From NCBI GenBank assembly GCA_025331125.1, contig JAOALB010000182.1, positions 1 through 64,000 on the forward strand: a stretch of DNA of 64,000 bases. The letters are read 5' to 3'. The position numbers and the translations under genes are program-made. This document shows, piece after piece, positions 25,305 to 37,945 of the stretch. Source of the stretch: Mycogone perniciosa. Taxonomy: Eukaryota; Ascomycota; Sordariomycetes; Hypocreales; Hypocreaceae. The notes under the pieces were generated by a model. It was given only the letters and a program-made list of their open reading frames with translations, made no database searches and had not been told where the DNA came from. Every line of letters starts with the position of its first letter. Position 1 is the stretch's first letter.

Positions 25305-28300
25305 ACTATAAAGGCAGTAAATCCTATTAATAAATATATTAATTAGCTTTTTTATTAATAGTAAAGTAATAGGTATAAAGTAATATATTTTAATAAAGCA
25401 GTAAACTATTATTAGTAAATACTTATAAGTAATATTATAGTAGTAGGATTTAAGTAATAGTATAATATAATTAATAAAGATATTTAATTATATATTAAAT
25501 AAAACTAATAGTAGTTAAAGGAAACTTTATAGTAAAGATTATAAAGCCTTTATTTTAATATATAGTTTATAGGCTTATATAAATACTTTAATATCCTTTT
25601 AGGTTTATAGCTATTAGTATATTTAGCTAATAAAGTTTAAGGTTTAAACTTGCCTAGGTATTTAGCTAGGCCGCTAAAGTGGTTTTTAAATAGGATTTAT
25701 ATATAAAGCTTATTATTAAGGGGAATAAAAAGCTGCTTTTAATAGTAGATTTTATTATTTATTACTTAATAGTTGTTTATTATAATTTAGAGTTCCCTAT
25801 AAAGCTGCTTTAGCTATTAGCAGATATTAAGGTTTTAAAGCGCAGTTACTATTTCTTTCACTATAGTATTTTATTTATATACTACTCCAATTAGGTTATT
25901 AATTAATTTATTTTCTATAGGTATTATTATAGCTATAAAAGCAGCCTTTATAGATATTTCTATATTTAATAAAATTTCTTTTTAAAATGTTATTTAAGCT
26001 TAAAAGCTAAAAGAACTTTGCGGGAGGATAGTGTATTGCCTGTTTTTAATTTAATTATTAAAGGGATTTAATTTCGCGGGCCTATTTTCTGCTTTTCTAC
26101 TTAAAGCGTTAAGCTTTACAGCCTTAAAGCTAGGTTAATAAATAATATAGAAATTAAAGTTAAAAGAGAATTTAGATTATTAAATTGATTGTTAATTTAA
26201 GGCTTTAATTAAAGTAAAATATTTAATGTTTTTATAGTTTATAATAATATTAAATTCTTATAAGCCTTATAATTCTAGGCGCTACTCTTTTATTGCTTTA
26301 ATAATAGCTAAGAGTTTTTTATTATAGATTTTATAGTTGTATTTTTAAGTGTTATATTTTATGGAAAAGAATATAATAAAGCGTAAAATGCCTTTTTTAT
26401 TATACTATAACAGGATACTGCCTAATACCTAGTTAAAGGCATTTATTTTAAAGACTATTTATTTATTATAATTAAAAAAGGCTAAAACTAAGGCTAATTT
26501 AAAAGCGCATTTAATTAAATTAAAGGCTTTTTACTATTTTTCTCTTTAAATATAGTTTTAATTTTTTAAAAGTTTATTTAATAATATAGCTATTTTAAAA
26601 TATTTTTTAAATAAAACAGTAATAAGAGTTTATAAAGCTAAGGAACTTTTATAGGTCTTTTACTCCTTTAAATAATTGCTAATTTAATATAGCTTTAACC
26701 CTTTTAAAATCTATCTCTAATCCCTTTAAAGTAATAATTAAGTTAAAGTATTTTATTTTTATTGTTTTAAACTTGCATTTAAGAAGATTAATTTAAAGGC
26801 TAGCGTTTTAAAGGCAGGCTACTACTTTATAAATATATTTTCAATATTCTTTTTAGCTTAAACAGTATATAAAGATATCGTTAAAGTATACTATATAAGT
26901 GCAGTTAAAGAGGTTATAAAGAGTATAATTAATATAGTATTAAAATATAGCAGGCGCATTATAAAGGCTGAAAAATATAACTAATATTTTAAAAAGGCTA
27001 AACTTTATAATAAATACTGTTTTTTATATATCTCCTTTAATAATATAAAGGTTATTGAATACAGCAATAATATTAAGTTTTATATATACCTTTATATAGC
27101 TTAAAGCATTAAAGGTTTCCTAGATTAATAGCAATAAGTATTAACCTTTAATAGTAATATTATTTAACCTTTAGTAATTTTAATAAATATAGACACTGCC
27201 TTTTTATTTTACAGCTAAAAGGAAAAGAGTAGTATATTATACTTGCAATTCGCAAATAAATCTTTTTATTAAATTAGTATTTAACTATTTTTTTTATTAC
27301 CTGCAGTTTATTAAGTAGAAATAGCCTATTCTTTTAATATAAAAGGTCTTTTCTTAGCAATATTTTAATTTTATAGTCCTAGGCCTAATATAAAGGAAGT
27401 TTATTTACTATCTTTAATAAGAAAGTATTATATAGGTTATATAGCTAGGATAGCAGTTTCTTTAAAATATCTAGTTTACTAAACTTAAATTTTCCTACTA
27501 TAAATTTCTTTATATTAGCAGCTATAATTCTTTTTAATTATATTAAAATGTAATATTTATTAATAAAGTTATTTTTATTTTAACTGCTATTAAAACTTAT
27601 ATAAAGCTAGCTATATTCCTTAAAAGGCAATAAGTATAATAATAATAAGATTTAAAAGCAATAGTTAATTTTTCTTAATTAATATTAAAATTATATTTTC
27701 TTAGCTATAAAAGGCTAAAGATAATAAATATATTATTAAAAATACTTATAATAAAAAAGAGGCAAAGTTCTTTATAAAGGCTAATTATAGTTTATATAAT
27801 ACAGAAATCTAAAATTTTATTAGCTATACATTCATTAGTAAAAAAAAGGTTTTTAGTAAATAGCAGTTATTAAATAATAATACTAAATTACTTAATAAAG
27901 GCATAGTTAATAAAAGCTTAAAGTATATAGCCGCTATTTATTAAAGCTTTTATACTAATATAAATATTATATATAGAAGATAGTATAGTTTATATTAAAA
28001 GGGATTTACTATCTATTAATTTAAATTTAAAAGGCTTTTAATTAAAAAGGCAGTAGTAAATTTATTCTAGGATAATAGTATTATTTATAGTTAACCTTTA
28101 TTTACAACTTTTAATAAAGGTTAGTCTTTTCTTTAATTTATAAGTCAAGTTTAAGTTTTTAATAGGTATAGCTAGCTAAATTAAAGTAAATTAAAAGTTA
28201 ATAAAGTAGCGCTACTATTATTATCTTTATTAATATTTAAAGAGGGTGTATTATTTAAAGCTTAAAGTTATAATTAATTAAGTATTATAGGTAATATTAA

Positions 28301-29760
28301 TATACTATTAAGGTTTAATTATTATACCTTACTAGGCTATTTTATTATTAGCTTTAAAGTATTGCTAGGTTAAAGTATAGCTAGTATAGCTAATTTTAAT
28401 AATTTTAATTTTATATTTAATATAGATTTCTTTAATATATATTAGCCTATTTCTTTTTATTATATTTATTAAAGCTATAATTTACTTTTTGACAGTAAAA
28501 ATATAGTCCTTTAATAATATATTCTTTATAAAAGACTTAAAGGTAAAATAATATAGTATATATAATATTTAGCTATATTAAATTACTATTTAACGCTAAG
28601 GCAGTAGTTTAATTATGTACTTAATTATTTATTTAATTATCTTATTAATATTAATAATATTACTGCTATTATTAATAGCTTTATTAATATAAACTTATTT
28701 AAATAGTATAAAAGGCATTATAGTAAATGCTTTTTTAAAGCCTATTATAAATAATTTAATAAAGTTAATATTATTTAATAAAATTAAATTTATTTAATTT
28801 AATTATTTAAATCTTTATAGTATTAATAAACTTTTAAAAGACCTTTATTTTTAAAGCTTTTATTATTTATTTAATAGTTTTATTATATTTACTGCATAGT
28901 ATAAATAACTTTACTATAAAGTTTTAAAAAGACTTATTTAATATATATAGGTTATTAAAAGACTATAATGCCTTTTAAAATAAGTTAATTATTTTATATT
29001 ATTTCTTAAAATTAATAAAAAGTCTTAAAGTTTCTTTATTATAATTAATATATATCTGCCTTTAAAAGGCCTATAATATATAAAATCTTTTCAAGTTTAA
29101 TTAAAAGAATTAATTAATTACTTATAAAGGTAATATTTATTTAAAAGCGTTAATTAATATATTTTTACTAGCATTTAATAATATCTTTTTATTTACTATT
29201 AAATTATTTAAGGTTTTTAATTTAGCAGTAGTTAAATAAATAATTATTTTTAAAGTTTAGCAGTAAAACTATATTTAAAGCTTTAATTTAAGCTTTAATT
29301 TATACTTTAAAGTTTTAATTTTTAACTGCTTATATTAAAATATTTTATTTAAAAGTTTACTTTTATTTTTCCTATTAAACCAAGCCTTTATCTATTATTT
29401 AATTAAGAAGATAAAACTAATAATAAAGGTTATTATCTTTAATAATTGCATTTATTAAATATATATAATTACTATTAATGCCAGATTTTTATAGGGTTTT
29501 AAAAAGAAAAAGGAAAAGCGCAAGCTTTATAGTAAAGACTATAGTCTATTAAATTAAATTAAATTATAAAGTAAGGTTTAAGGCATTTATATTTATCTTG
29601 CTTATAATTAATTTCCTATAGGTATAGGATTTAAAAGGCAAAGGCTAAGCTATAAAGGTATTATTATAGGTTTAGGAATAAAAGGGGAATTTAAAGAAGT
29701 TTATAATTAGTTAAATATATACCTTGCAATAGCGCAGCTAAGTTAAAGGACAGTATAAAC
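25305..29760 (-). pseudogene. W gag-pol remnant (minus strand)
   Basis: Reading right to left: leader next to the 5' LTR (29760 downward); a gag zinc knuckle near 28463-28510 (YFYCQKVNYSLNKY, from CX2CX4HX4C with mutated Cys and His); RT with the catalytic box at 26874-26888 reading YFNDI (from YFDD by a RIP-type Asp-to-Asn change); and RNase H about 26045-26452, whose start reads like KxDxxxxALGGIL. It is collinear with the plus-strand W but about 620 bp shorter between zinc knuckle and RT. Numerous Gln/Trp stops make it non-functional. Confidence 0.75.
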
Positions 29761-29932
29761 TATTACAGTACAGGAAGGCAGGTTAAGGCAAATATTATTG
29801 TTATACTATAGAAAGCAAGGAAGCTTTAAGGCTCTATAGAAAGCTATAGCTAGGAATGCGTTAAGGCCTGGTTATATAACTAGAGCTTATATAATAGGGC
29901 GTTAATATCGCGTTACAGTTAGTGCCGTAATA
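29761..29932 (-). repeat. 5' LTR of W (minus)
   Basis: 172 bp from TATTACAGTACAGG to GTGCCGTAATA. It is more RIP-mutated than its partner at 22952. The right-hand TSD TATAT (29933-29937) follows immediately. Confidence 0.87.
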
Positions 29933-29937
29933 TATAT

Positions 29938-29970
29938 ATATATTTAAAGCGCTAATTCCCCTTTAATAAA
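29938..29970 (+). mobile_element. Z element, right end (continues 22598-22951)
   Basis: ATTTAAAGCGCTAATTCC and the following bases to TTAATAAA correspond to the last 33 bp of Z (compare 3678-3708). The copy was split by W. Confidence 0.75.
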
Positions 29971-30067
29971 GTATTTATAAATAAAAAAAGTATATTTAAA
30001 TAAAATAGTTATTTTATTAATGTTTTTAATATTAATATAATAATCTTTTAAATTAAATATTAATAAT

Positions 30068-30111
30068 ATAAAGAAATAATAAAGAAAATATAAAGAAATA
30101 ATAAAGAAAAT
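30068..30111. repeat. 22-bp tandem duplication
   Basis: ATAAAGAAATAATAAAGAAA plus AT occurs twice in succession. The left arm has one copy near 22470, so the duplication is private to the right arm. Confidence 0.8.
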
Positions 30112-32040
30112 ATATTATAAAAATAAAAATAAAAATATTATTATATATACTATTAATATCTTTATATTTAAGTTATATTAAATTATCTTTGTTATATAAC
30201 AACTATTATAATTATATAGCTTTATGTAAATAATTTATATTTATTATTAAGTATATTAAACTATTATTTATTTATTTTATATTAATTATTCTAGTATTTA
30301 AATAAATATATAAATTTTGCTTTTAAATATTATTTCAAAGGAATTTCTTTAGTAACTTTAATAAAATAGATTTATAATATATATTTAAAGGTATAATTTA
30401 TCAAATTTAAAGGTATTAAGGTATTATTTTCTTATTACTATTATACAACCTATTATTATAGCTTATCCTTTTTGAATTAATTTTATAAAACTTTTATTAA
30501 TTTTCTTAATTCATCTTTAATTAAACTTCTTAATTATGTTTAAAACCTTTTGTTTTTTTAAATTTTAATTAGCTTTTAATTTATTAAAAATACTATTATA
30601 AATCTTTTTTTAAAGTTTTAATACTTTGTAATAATATTAATATAATTAATCAAGTTTTATAAGTTATAGTATTATTAAAGAATATATAAACTCACTTTTA
30701 ATTATTAATTTTACTATTATTTTAATTATAAATATTATTTATATAATTAAACTAATAATACTTTTTTTATTCTTTTATTATTAATAGAATCTATAAAGTT
30801 AAAATAAATATTCTCTTTTTTTATTATAATTAATTCAATTATATAATAATAAATATAAATATAATTAAGTTAAACCTTAAATTTTAAAAGTTAATTATAA
30901 ATATTAAATTCTAATTTATTTATATAACAGTAAAAAGAAACTATTTATTAAAAAACAAATTATTAAAATATATTAAATAGTTCTTTATAAAGTTATTTAT
31001 TAATACTTTAAAATTTATTAAATATTAATTATTAATTCTTATTTTAAAGTAAAAGCTTAAACCTTTTAAAATTAATTATCTTATATGTTTTAAAGTTAAA
31101 AGAGATTAGAAGTTTACTTAACTGTCGTATTAATTAATTTAATTTAATATGATTAAATTATTAAAGTATTTATTAAATTTAAACCTTTTAATATACAAAG
31201 CTATATATAAATAAGAAGAATAAAAAAATTAAGCTTTTTTTAATATATAAGCTTATAAATTAAAAGGTTATTATATAGGTTATTTATAGTAATATATATT
31301 AAGATCAAATTAATAAAAGTATTTATATCTATTGAAAATATTAATATATTAATATTAAAGAAAATAAATAACCTTTATAAAAACTTCTTTTCTTTAAATA
31401 AAAGTTTAAAAGTTTTATAGTTTATTAATGATTTTAAAAGCTTAAAGTATTATTTAATTAAAAGTAGCTATACCTTTAACTATATCTTAAACTATTAAAA
31501 TTTTAAATTAAAAAGCTTTTACTATTAAAGATCTTTTTATTATTATATAAAGTATTATATTTAAATTAAAGCCTACTATTTAATTTTTATAAATAAAATT
31601 ATATAAAACAATTATAAAGTCTTTTTAATATTTAATATTTAAAAAGGATTATTATAATATAAAATATATTATATAATTAATTTATTAATAAGCAGTTATA
31701 AATAATTATTTATATATTAATTAAATTAAATGTAAATCCATATTAATTAATGGCTATATTAATTTATAAATAAAGTATTAATAATGTATTGTTTATTTAA
31801 TTTCAAGAAATTATGAATATAGTTAAGAGATATTTAATTAATATAATAAAAGAATAAAATCTTTAATTTATATTTTATAAAGTAGAAAATTAAAGTAAAA
31901 AAATATAAGTCTTTTTTTAAATAAAATATTATAGTAAAGAAAAAGGGACTAAATAAAATTAAATAATTATAAAATAAGGTTTATATTAAAGGTAGTATTT
32001 AAATCAATATAAAGTAGGTTTCTAATAAATAAAAGAAAAT

Positions 32041-32070
32041 ATATGTATGTATATATATATATATATATAA
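32041..32070. repeat. TA-rich microsatellite
   Basis: ATATGTATGT followed by (AT)n. It lies near the point where homology with the left arm ends. Confidence 0.9.
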
Positions 32071-32865
32071 TTTTATCTTTTATTCTTTTCTAAATATCAA
32101 TATATAGTTTAGTATAGAAAGTAATTTTCCTTATTATATATAAATTACTACTCCTTTCAAGCAACCTTTTATAATTTATTTACTTTTTCCTTTTTTCCTT
32201 TTTTCATTTCTTTATTTTAAAAGAGTTAAATTTAACTTTATTCTTTTATTTAATTATTTACTTTAAATAAAGCTTTAATAAATAAATATTATTTAATTAA
32301 TATCTTTACTTTAACTTCTTTTAAACTTTGAAATACTTTATTATTTAAATTATTAATAGTATAAATATTAATTAATTAAATGTATTAATTTATTTAAAAG
32401 TTATTCGTTTTATTTTATTTATATTATCTTTATCTCTATTATCTTTTACAAAAGATTATATTTTAAAAATACTTTTAATATTACACTTCTAAAGGTTCTT
32501 AATTATATTTTGAATATATTATATGTACTATTCAAGGAAAAACATTTAAATTAATCTACATTTTAATCAAGATTCTCTATATTTAAAAGTAGCTTTTTTA
32601 TACCTCTTTTAAATGAATAAAGTATACTAAAGCTTTCTTTATATTATTTTATAGGCAGTATAATCTTTAATTTTATTTAAGGTACCTTGAAACCTAATTT
32701 ATTACTATTATAGCTATTTAAAAGTATATTTTATTCCCTTTTTATAATTATATCTTTATTATAAGCTTTTAAAAAAGGACTATGTAGATTACTTTTAATT
32801 TAAAGCCTTTTTATATATTTAATAATACTTTTTTAACTATTAGCTTTAATAAAGTAATTAATATA

Positions 32866-32940
32866 CAATAAATAGTATATTGTCCTCTTCTTTCCTTACT
32901 TCCTCTCTTTCTCCTTTATCTACACTTTATATATCAGTAA
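32866..32940. repeat. Polypyrimidine block shared with 945-1015
   Basis: AATAAATAGTATATTGTCC then about 30 bases of C/T (CTTCTTTCCTTACTTCCTCT onward) and ACTTTATATAT. It has the same motif order as at 945-1015. It may be the 3' polypurine region of an unidentified element, read on the minus strand. Confidence 0.6.
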
Positions 32941-34258
32941 TTAAAGTATAGCTATTATTTTCTTTAAATAAAATTAGGTACTTACTTTTAGTAAGTTAAT
33001 AGTCTTTAATTATTTTAATCTTTTAATAGCTTTTTATTTTATAAAACATTTATTTTATTTTATTAAAAATAAAAGATAAAAGGTTAAATAATTTAATAAA
33101 TTGAAAGATTTATTTTAATTTTTATTGTTAAAACTAAATAATTAATATAAATAAAGTAATTAATAAATCATATAATTTCATAGTTTTTTCTATAATATAA
33201 TTATATTATACTTTTTATAAATAACGCAGTAAACTTTAATTTAACAGTTATTTCTTCCATTTTAAAAATAATATTTAATAATTATTTTTAAAAATATTAT
33301 TATTTACTTTTACTTATATATTTTTTATATAAAAGTAATTACTTTAATTTATTTTCTTTATTTTAAAACTTATTACTTTAAAGTATAGTAAAGGATTATA
33401 TTTTAATTAATATATTTCCTTTTTATTTATTTATAAATATATACTTCAATCTTTTATTAAATTATTAAACTTTATAGCCTATATAGTCTTTTAATAGTCA
33501 AAAGGTTATTATAAAACCTATTAAACTTTTAATTATTAGTAATTTTAACTATTATTTTAGTAATTACTTTACCTTTAAATAAATCTTTACCTGCCTTTAA
33601 GCTTTTATTTATAAAGGCTTTTTTATTATCTTTAATTATTTATTTATTAAACCTATTATTTATAAACTTTTTTAAATATTCTTTTAAATAGATCTAATTA
33701 AATAAAGCTTTATTTAATATTTTGAATCTATAAGCTTTTATTATTTTGACTTAAAATTAAACTTTAAATAGATTTATTTAATATATCCTTAACTTTATAT
33801 CTTTAAGGAGGTCCCTTTAATGTTTTATATTATAAAGTAAAATAAAACTATTTAAAAAAAGGTTTAATTACTTTTTATAAAAACTATTAATTATTACTAT
33901 TTATCCTTTTAATTAATATTTAATAAATTCCTATTATTTTTAGTTAAACTATCTTGATATTATCCTTTTTCTTGGTTAATATATAAATATATATTATTAA
34001 CTAATTCTTTCTTATATAGACTTTATATTAATAAATTAACTATTGAATAAATAGTAAATAAAACGTAAAATATTTTATTAAACCTATTATAATATACCTA
34101 TTAACTATAATTACTTTATTTAAGTTTTAAAACTATTTCTTATTATATTTAATTATTTCTAGTAATATTTATATTAAGCTTTAATAATTAACTTTTATAA
34201 AAGAATTAACCTTTAAGTTATATATTAATATTTAAATAATTTTAACTTTTAAATTAAT

Positions 34259-34482
34259 TGTAATAGGAAAGACCTGTAACAAGGATCCTGGTACGACCCT
34301 AAAGGGTACGTACCTGGTCAAGGGCACATTACGTGCGAATCCCCTAGCCTTCGCCTTCGATACACTATTAATATAGTCTATTAAGTGAAGTCTAATCTCT
34401 TCCCCTTTTCCTCCTTAAGTTAAAGTCTTAATATACTTTTACTTTATTATACTTACCTGACTATTGTAACCTTATCTTTACA
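34259..34482. mobile_element. Solo LTR of family S, TSD TTAAT, little RIP
   Basis: A 224-bp GC-rich island starting TGTAATAGGAAAGACC and ending TATCTTTACA, flanked by TTAAT at 34254-34258 and 34483-34487. It is the only copy of this family in the window, which fits its escape from RIP. It contains strong hairpins (GGTACG...CGTACC enclosing ACCCT/AGGGT at 34291-34315, and GCAC...GTGC at 34323-34335). The precise TSD argues for an LTR rather than an RNA gene. Confidence 0.85.
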
Positions 34483-34487
34483 TTAAT

Positions 34488-37216
34488 TAATACCTATAAA
34501 AGTATTTTGTTTTAAATCCTTTATTTATAATAGTTTAAATTATTATATTAAATTAATAAATGTATTTAGAAATAAACTTGATTACTACTATAAATAGTAA
34601 AATAAATATAAACTTTATTTTGTTTTATTTATAAAAGTTATACTTTTTTTAAATAAATAAATAAATTTATAATCGCTAAATATATATTTAATATGAACGT
34701 AAACCTTCTTTATAAATTTTATTAATGTGATGATTGTAGCTAGTTTTTTAAGGTAGTGTAAATGAAAGCTTTAATATTAAAAATACACTATAATAGCTTT
34801 ATATATATTATTTTATATTTATAGCTATTAATACTTTTCTTTTAAAAGTTAAAGAATTACCTTTTACCTTTTATAATTTATTTTTATATAATACTATTAA
34901 ATAGCTATTCTTTTATAATTAAAGTATTAAAGATAAATATAAGCTTATAGTAATACTTTATTAATTTAGCTTATAGTTTTTTTTTCTTTATATAAAATCT
35001 GTTTACTTTATTCTTTAATTATTAAAAGTCTATAGCTAAAAGATTAAATAGCCTTTATATTATTTAAAAGTATTATATAATTTATTAAATCCTTTTATTA
35101 TACTTTTCCTTTAATAGTATAAATGAAATTATATTTAATATATATTTATAAAATCCTTTAAATCCTTTTTATTTTTAGCTTTAATTTTATTTACTGCTAT
35201 TATTAATTTGTAAAATATAGTGTTTATTATTATATTCTTTTTAAAGCTATATTTACTTATAAAATTAAAAGAAAATATAATAAATATATTAGATTGTATA
35301 TATATTAAAGATATTATTAATTCTATTGTTTATTAAATTAACAATTACTTTAATATTATTTTGTAATATATATAAAAGTCTATAAATATAAATATAGCCT
35401 TTAAAAGGCTTTATGTAAAGTTTTATACTCTTTTTCTATAGTATTATACTTTATTTCCAATAAAAGCTAATATTTACTTTTATATTAAATTAAATATCTT
35501 TTCCCTTTAATAGTTTATATTAAAACTGCCCTTTAATTCATTATATTAATATTAACTATTAAAACTACTTCTTTCTATCTTTTATTGTTATTTAATATTA
35601 TTAATATTAAACTAAAGGTAATAAATTCCTTAAGTTTATTTATTATTTATAATGACTTTTAAATTTATTTTTAAAAAGGTTTTTTTTAATAAATTAGTTA
35701 AAGGCTTTATAATTTATATGAAATATTAAATTTAATATTAATAATAGTTAATCAAATTAAAAAAGGATTAAAGTTTATTAATAGTTTTATAGTTTTTATA
35801 TTTTTTAATTTTAATAGTTTTCTTAATCATTAACTATTATCGTTTTCTATTATGTAAATATTTTATTAATTTAAGAAATCTTTAAGAAAATATTAATCTT
35901 AATATAAAATAATATATCTTACTTATTAACTATTAATAACCGTTTAATTTTAATTTTAATAGTACTTTAAAATATAATATTAAACTTTAAATATTATTTC
36001 TTTATTATTATATATAAGTCTTAATCCTTATATAATAATATTATTTAAAGATAATTAATAAATTATAACTATAACATTATATAATATTTATAAGATAATA
36101 TATGAAAAATTATATTATTAAATATAGAATGTTTATTAAAAATATAGTATTTTAAAAGGTTAATAAAGTTTATAAATATAATTATACCTTAATCTTTTTT
36201 ATTAAAAGGGATTTAATTATCGCTTGAAAAAAAGTTTAATTATAATAATATTATATAGCTTATAGAAATCTTTATTAAGTTAATTAAGGCTTAAAGGAAT
36301 AAAAGTATTTTTAATAGTAATCTTATTTATTTATATAATAGAATTAATAAAATAAAAGCTATTAGTTCTTTTTATATTAAAAGAATAAGCCTTTATAATG
36401 CTTATACCCTTTTTTTAAAAGGCCTTTTTTAATATAACTTTATAGTAAATTAATTACTTTGTCTTTTATACTTTTAAAAATAAAAATACTACTGCTGTAT
36501 TAAATATTATATTTTACTATATAAATAGTTTATAATAAGGTAATTTTAAAGTTTAGCTTTTTATATTTTATAAAGTCTTAAAAAGGTTTTATTCTTTAAT
36601 CTTTTAAAATTAATATTAAAACTATAATCTATTATATTATTTATTTCCTTTTTATTATTTTCTAGAATTATAGTTAATTAACTTAATATAAATCTTAATT
36701 TAATTTTAGTTAATAGAACTGTAAAATAATATAATTAATAAATAGTGTATTAAAATATATTTTATTTTATATTTTATTATATTTCTTTTATGCTTTTAAA
36801 TACTTTTATTATTTTTATTATTATGTGATTTAATGTTTTGAATTATTAATTAATATTAATAAAATAAAATCCTTTTTTATTTACTTTAATAGTTAATATA
36901 AACCCTTTTTTAAAAAAAATAAATTAAAAGGGTTTAATACTTTCTTTTTTATTAACTTTATATTTAATTATATAGTAAATATTAATTTTAACTTTAAATT
37001 ATATAATGCTTTCATTTTATATTTTAAATAAATAATATTTCTAATCAAAGTTATAATTTAAATATTCTTTATATTATATTTTATATATAAATCTTTATTT
37101 GTTAATATATAATTAAATATTAACTATATAGCTTTAATAAATAATATATTGACATTAAAGGTATTTAAACTTTATTTAATATAATATAAAATCTAGCTAT
37201 TCTTTATATATTATTT
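34488..37216 (-). pseudogene. Right G arm: Gypsy RNase H region and upstream pol
   Basis: Reverse complement of the left arm: about 34488-36550 matches 14813-16683 (Gypsy RNase H and following pol) and about 36560-37216 matches 7790-8623. The join near 36560 shows no V element, giving the empty site for the V insertion at 8624-14812. Stops are even denser than in the left arm. The arm breaks at 37217 where the Y Copia was inserted and resumes at 43753. Confidence 0.62.
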
Positions 37217-37795
37217 TGTTAAAATGAGGGCTAAAAAGTAAGGATTTCAGTGTCTTTGGGTAACCTTTCTATTCTGGCTAGACCTGGAATTAGGCCTGAT
37301 GCTAGGACTGAGTTCTGGAGGAACTTTGGTGTAAGTCAGGAAATTTCTGTTATTTTTAACGATAACAATTAAGCTAGGACCAGCTATCCCGCCTACCCTA
37401 AACTTAATATAATAGTTATAATAGCTATTATGAAAAATCTGACTAAAATGGTTTCCTATTTGTATGGCTGTGAGTCGATTTAGCCGATTTCCTATATAAA
37501 TGAATTTTGCGGAAATAGGAATAGGGCCATGAACCTAATTCTGCCGCTATATTCCTATTATCTAGTCGGAGGACTATTATAGAAGACACAGCATTGTTCT
37601 ACAATTACTTCTACAATCCAGCCGCATATACACTAGATATCCTATAGCTTTTCAGCTATTAGATTAATTACAATTCAATTGTTTATCTATTGTTAACCCA
37701 ATTAGACTCTCAGTCGTTTCCTTATTACTGCATTGTGTACAGCTTCCTAGAAGCTGCATATAAATAAGGTTCAGTATAACCTTGTTATTTCAATA
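37217..37795 (+). repeat. 5' LTR of Copia Y
   Basis: 579 bp starting TGTTAAAATGAGGGC and ending TTATTTCAATA (CAACA after a C-to-T change). Compared with the solo LTR at 23464 it has scattered transitions. The 3' LTR shares the CAATA end. Confidence 0.93.
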
Positions 37796-37812
37796 GGTTA
37801 TAAGCCCGGGAG
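37796..37812 (+). other. Primer binding site of Y (half initiator tRNA-Met type)
   Basis: GGTTATAAGCCCGGGAG directly follows the 5' LTR. The complement of its first 12 bases, GGGCTTATAACC, matches the conserved anticodon stem-loop of eukaryotic initiator tRNA-Met (GGGCTCATAACC) except for one C-to-T change of the RIP type. Drosophila copia and yeast Ty5 prime from this internal tRNA site rather than from the CCA end. Family X has the same motif after its LTR. Confidence 0.7.
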
Positions 37813-37899
37813 AGTTTTCCTTAGGTCTCTATTAATAGATTTTCCTAGTGGTTACAGCACTTCCCTTAGTGCTACTACAGCACTTATAGCAGGTTTTTA

Positions 37900-37945
37900 T
37901 AGTGCTTATCCTAATACTTATCCTAGTGCTTATCCTAGTGCTTAT
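37900..37945 (+). repeat. 12-bp tandem repeat in the Y leader
   Basis: TAGTGCTTATCC repeated nearly four times (37900, 37912, 37924, 37936), between the primer binding site and gag. Confidence 0.85.

Larger units (their letters stand above)
22952..29932 (-). mobile_element. Complete Gypsy W element, TSD TATAT, RIP-inactivated
   Basis: Bounded by direct 172-bp LTRs (22952-23123 and 29761-29932) and flanked by TATAT at 22947-22951 and 29933-29937. Without its two guests (Y solo LTR 23464-24044, Z 24910-25300) it is about 6.0 kb. Its interior is collinear in reverse complement with the plus-strand W at 59403-64000: leader, gag with a zinc knuckle, RT, RNase H. The order on the minus strand is 5' LTR, gag, pol, then a purine-rich tract beside the 3' LTR. 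It interrupts a Z element. Stops in pol and loss of CA/TG show RIP. Confidence 0.88.
29971..34253 (-). pseudogene. Right G arm segment: V-like Gypsy end and unassigned DNA
   Basis: From 29971 to about 31900 the reverse complement matches 20400-22590 of the left arm almost block for block (for example about 31450 with 20880, both carrying TACTTTTAATTAAATAATA). From about 31900 to 34253 I find no left-arm counterpart; this part holds a TA microsatellite (32041-32070) and a polypyrimidine block (32866-32940). Reading frames are destroyed and no domain can be named in this half. Confidence 0.55.

Noticed and set aside
34280..34340. Possible tRNA, SINE or structured RNA gene in the GC island (B-box-like GTGCGAATCCC, hairpins)
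   Set aside because: No cloverleaf can be drawn and the A-box-like sequence is too close; the 5-bp TSD and TG...CA ends define a solo LTR that contains it.
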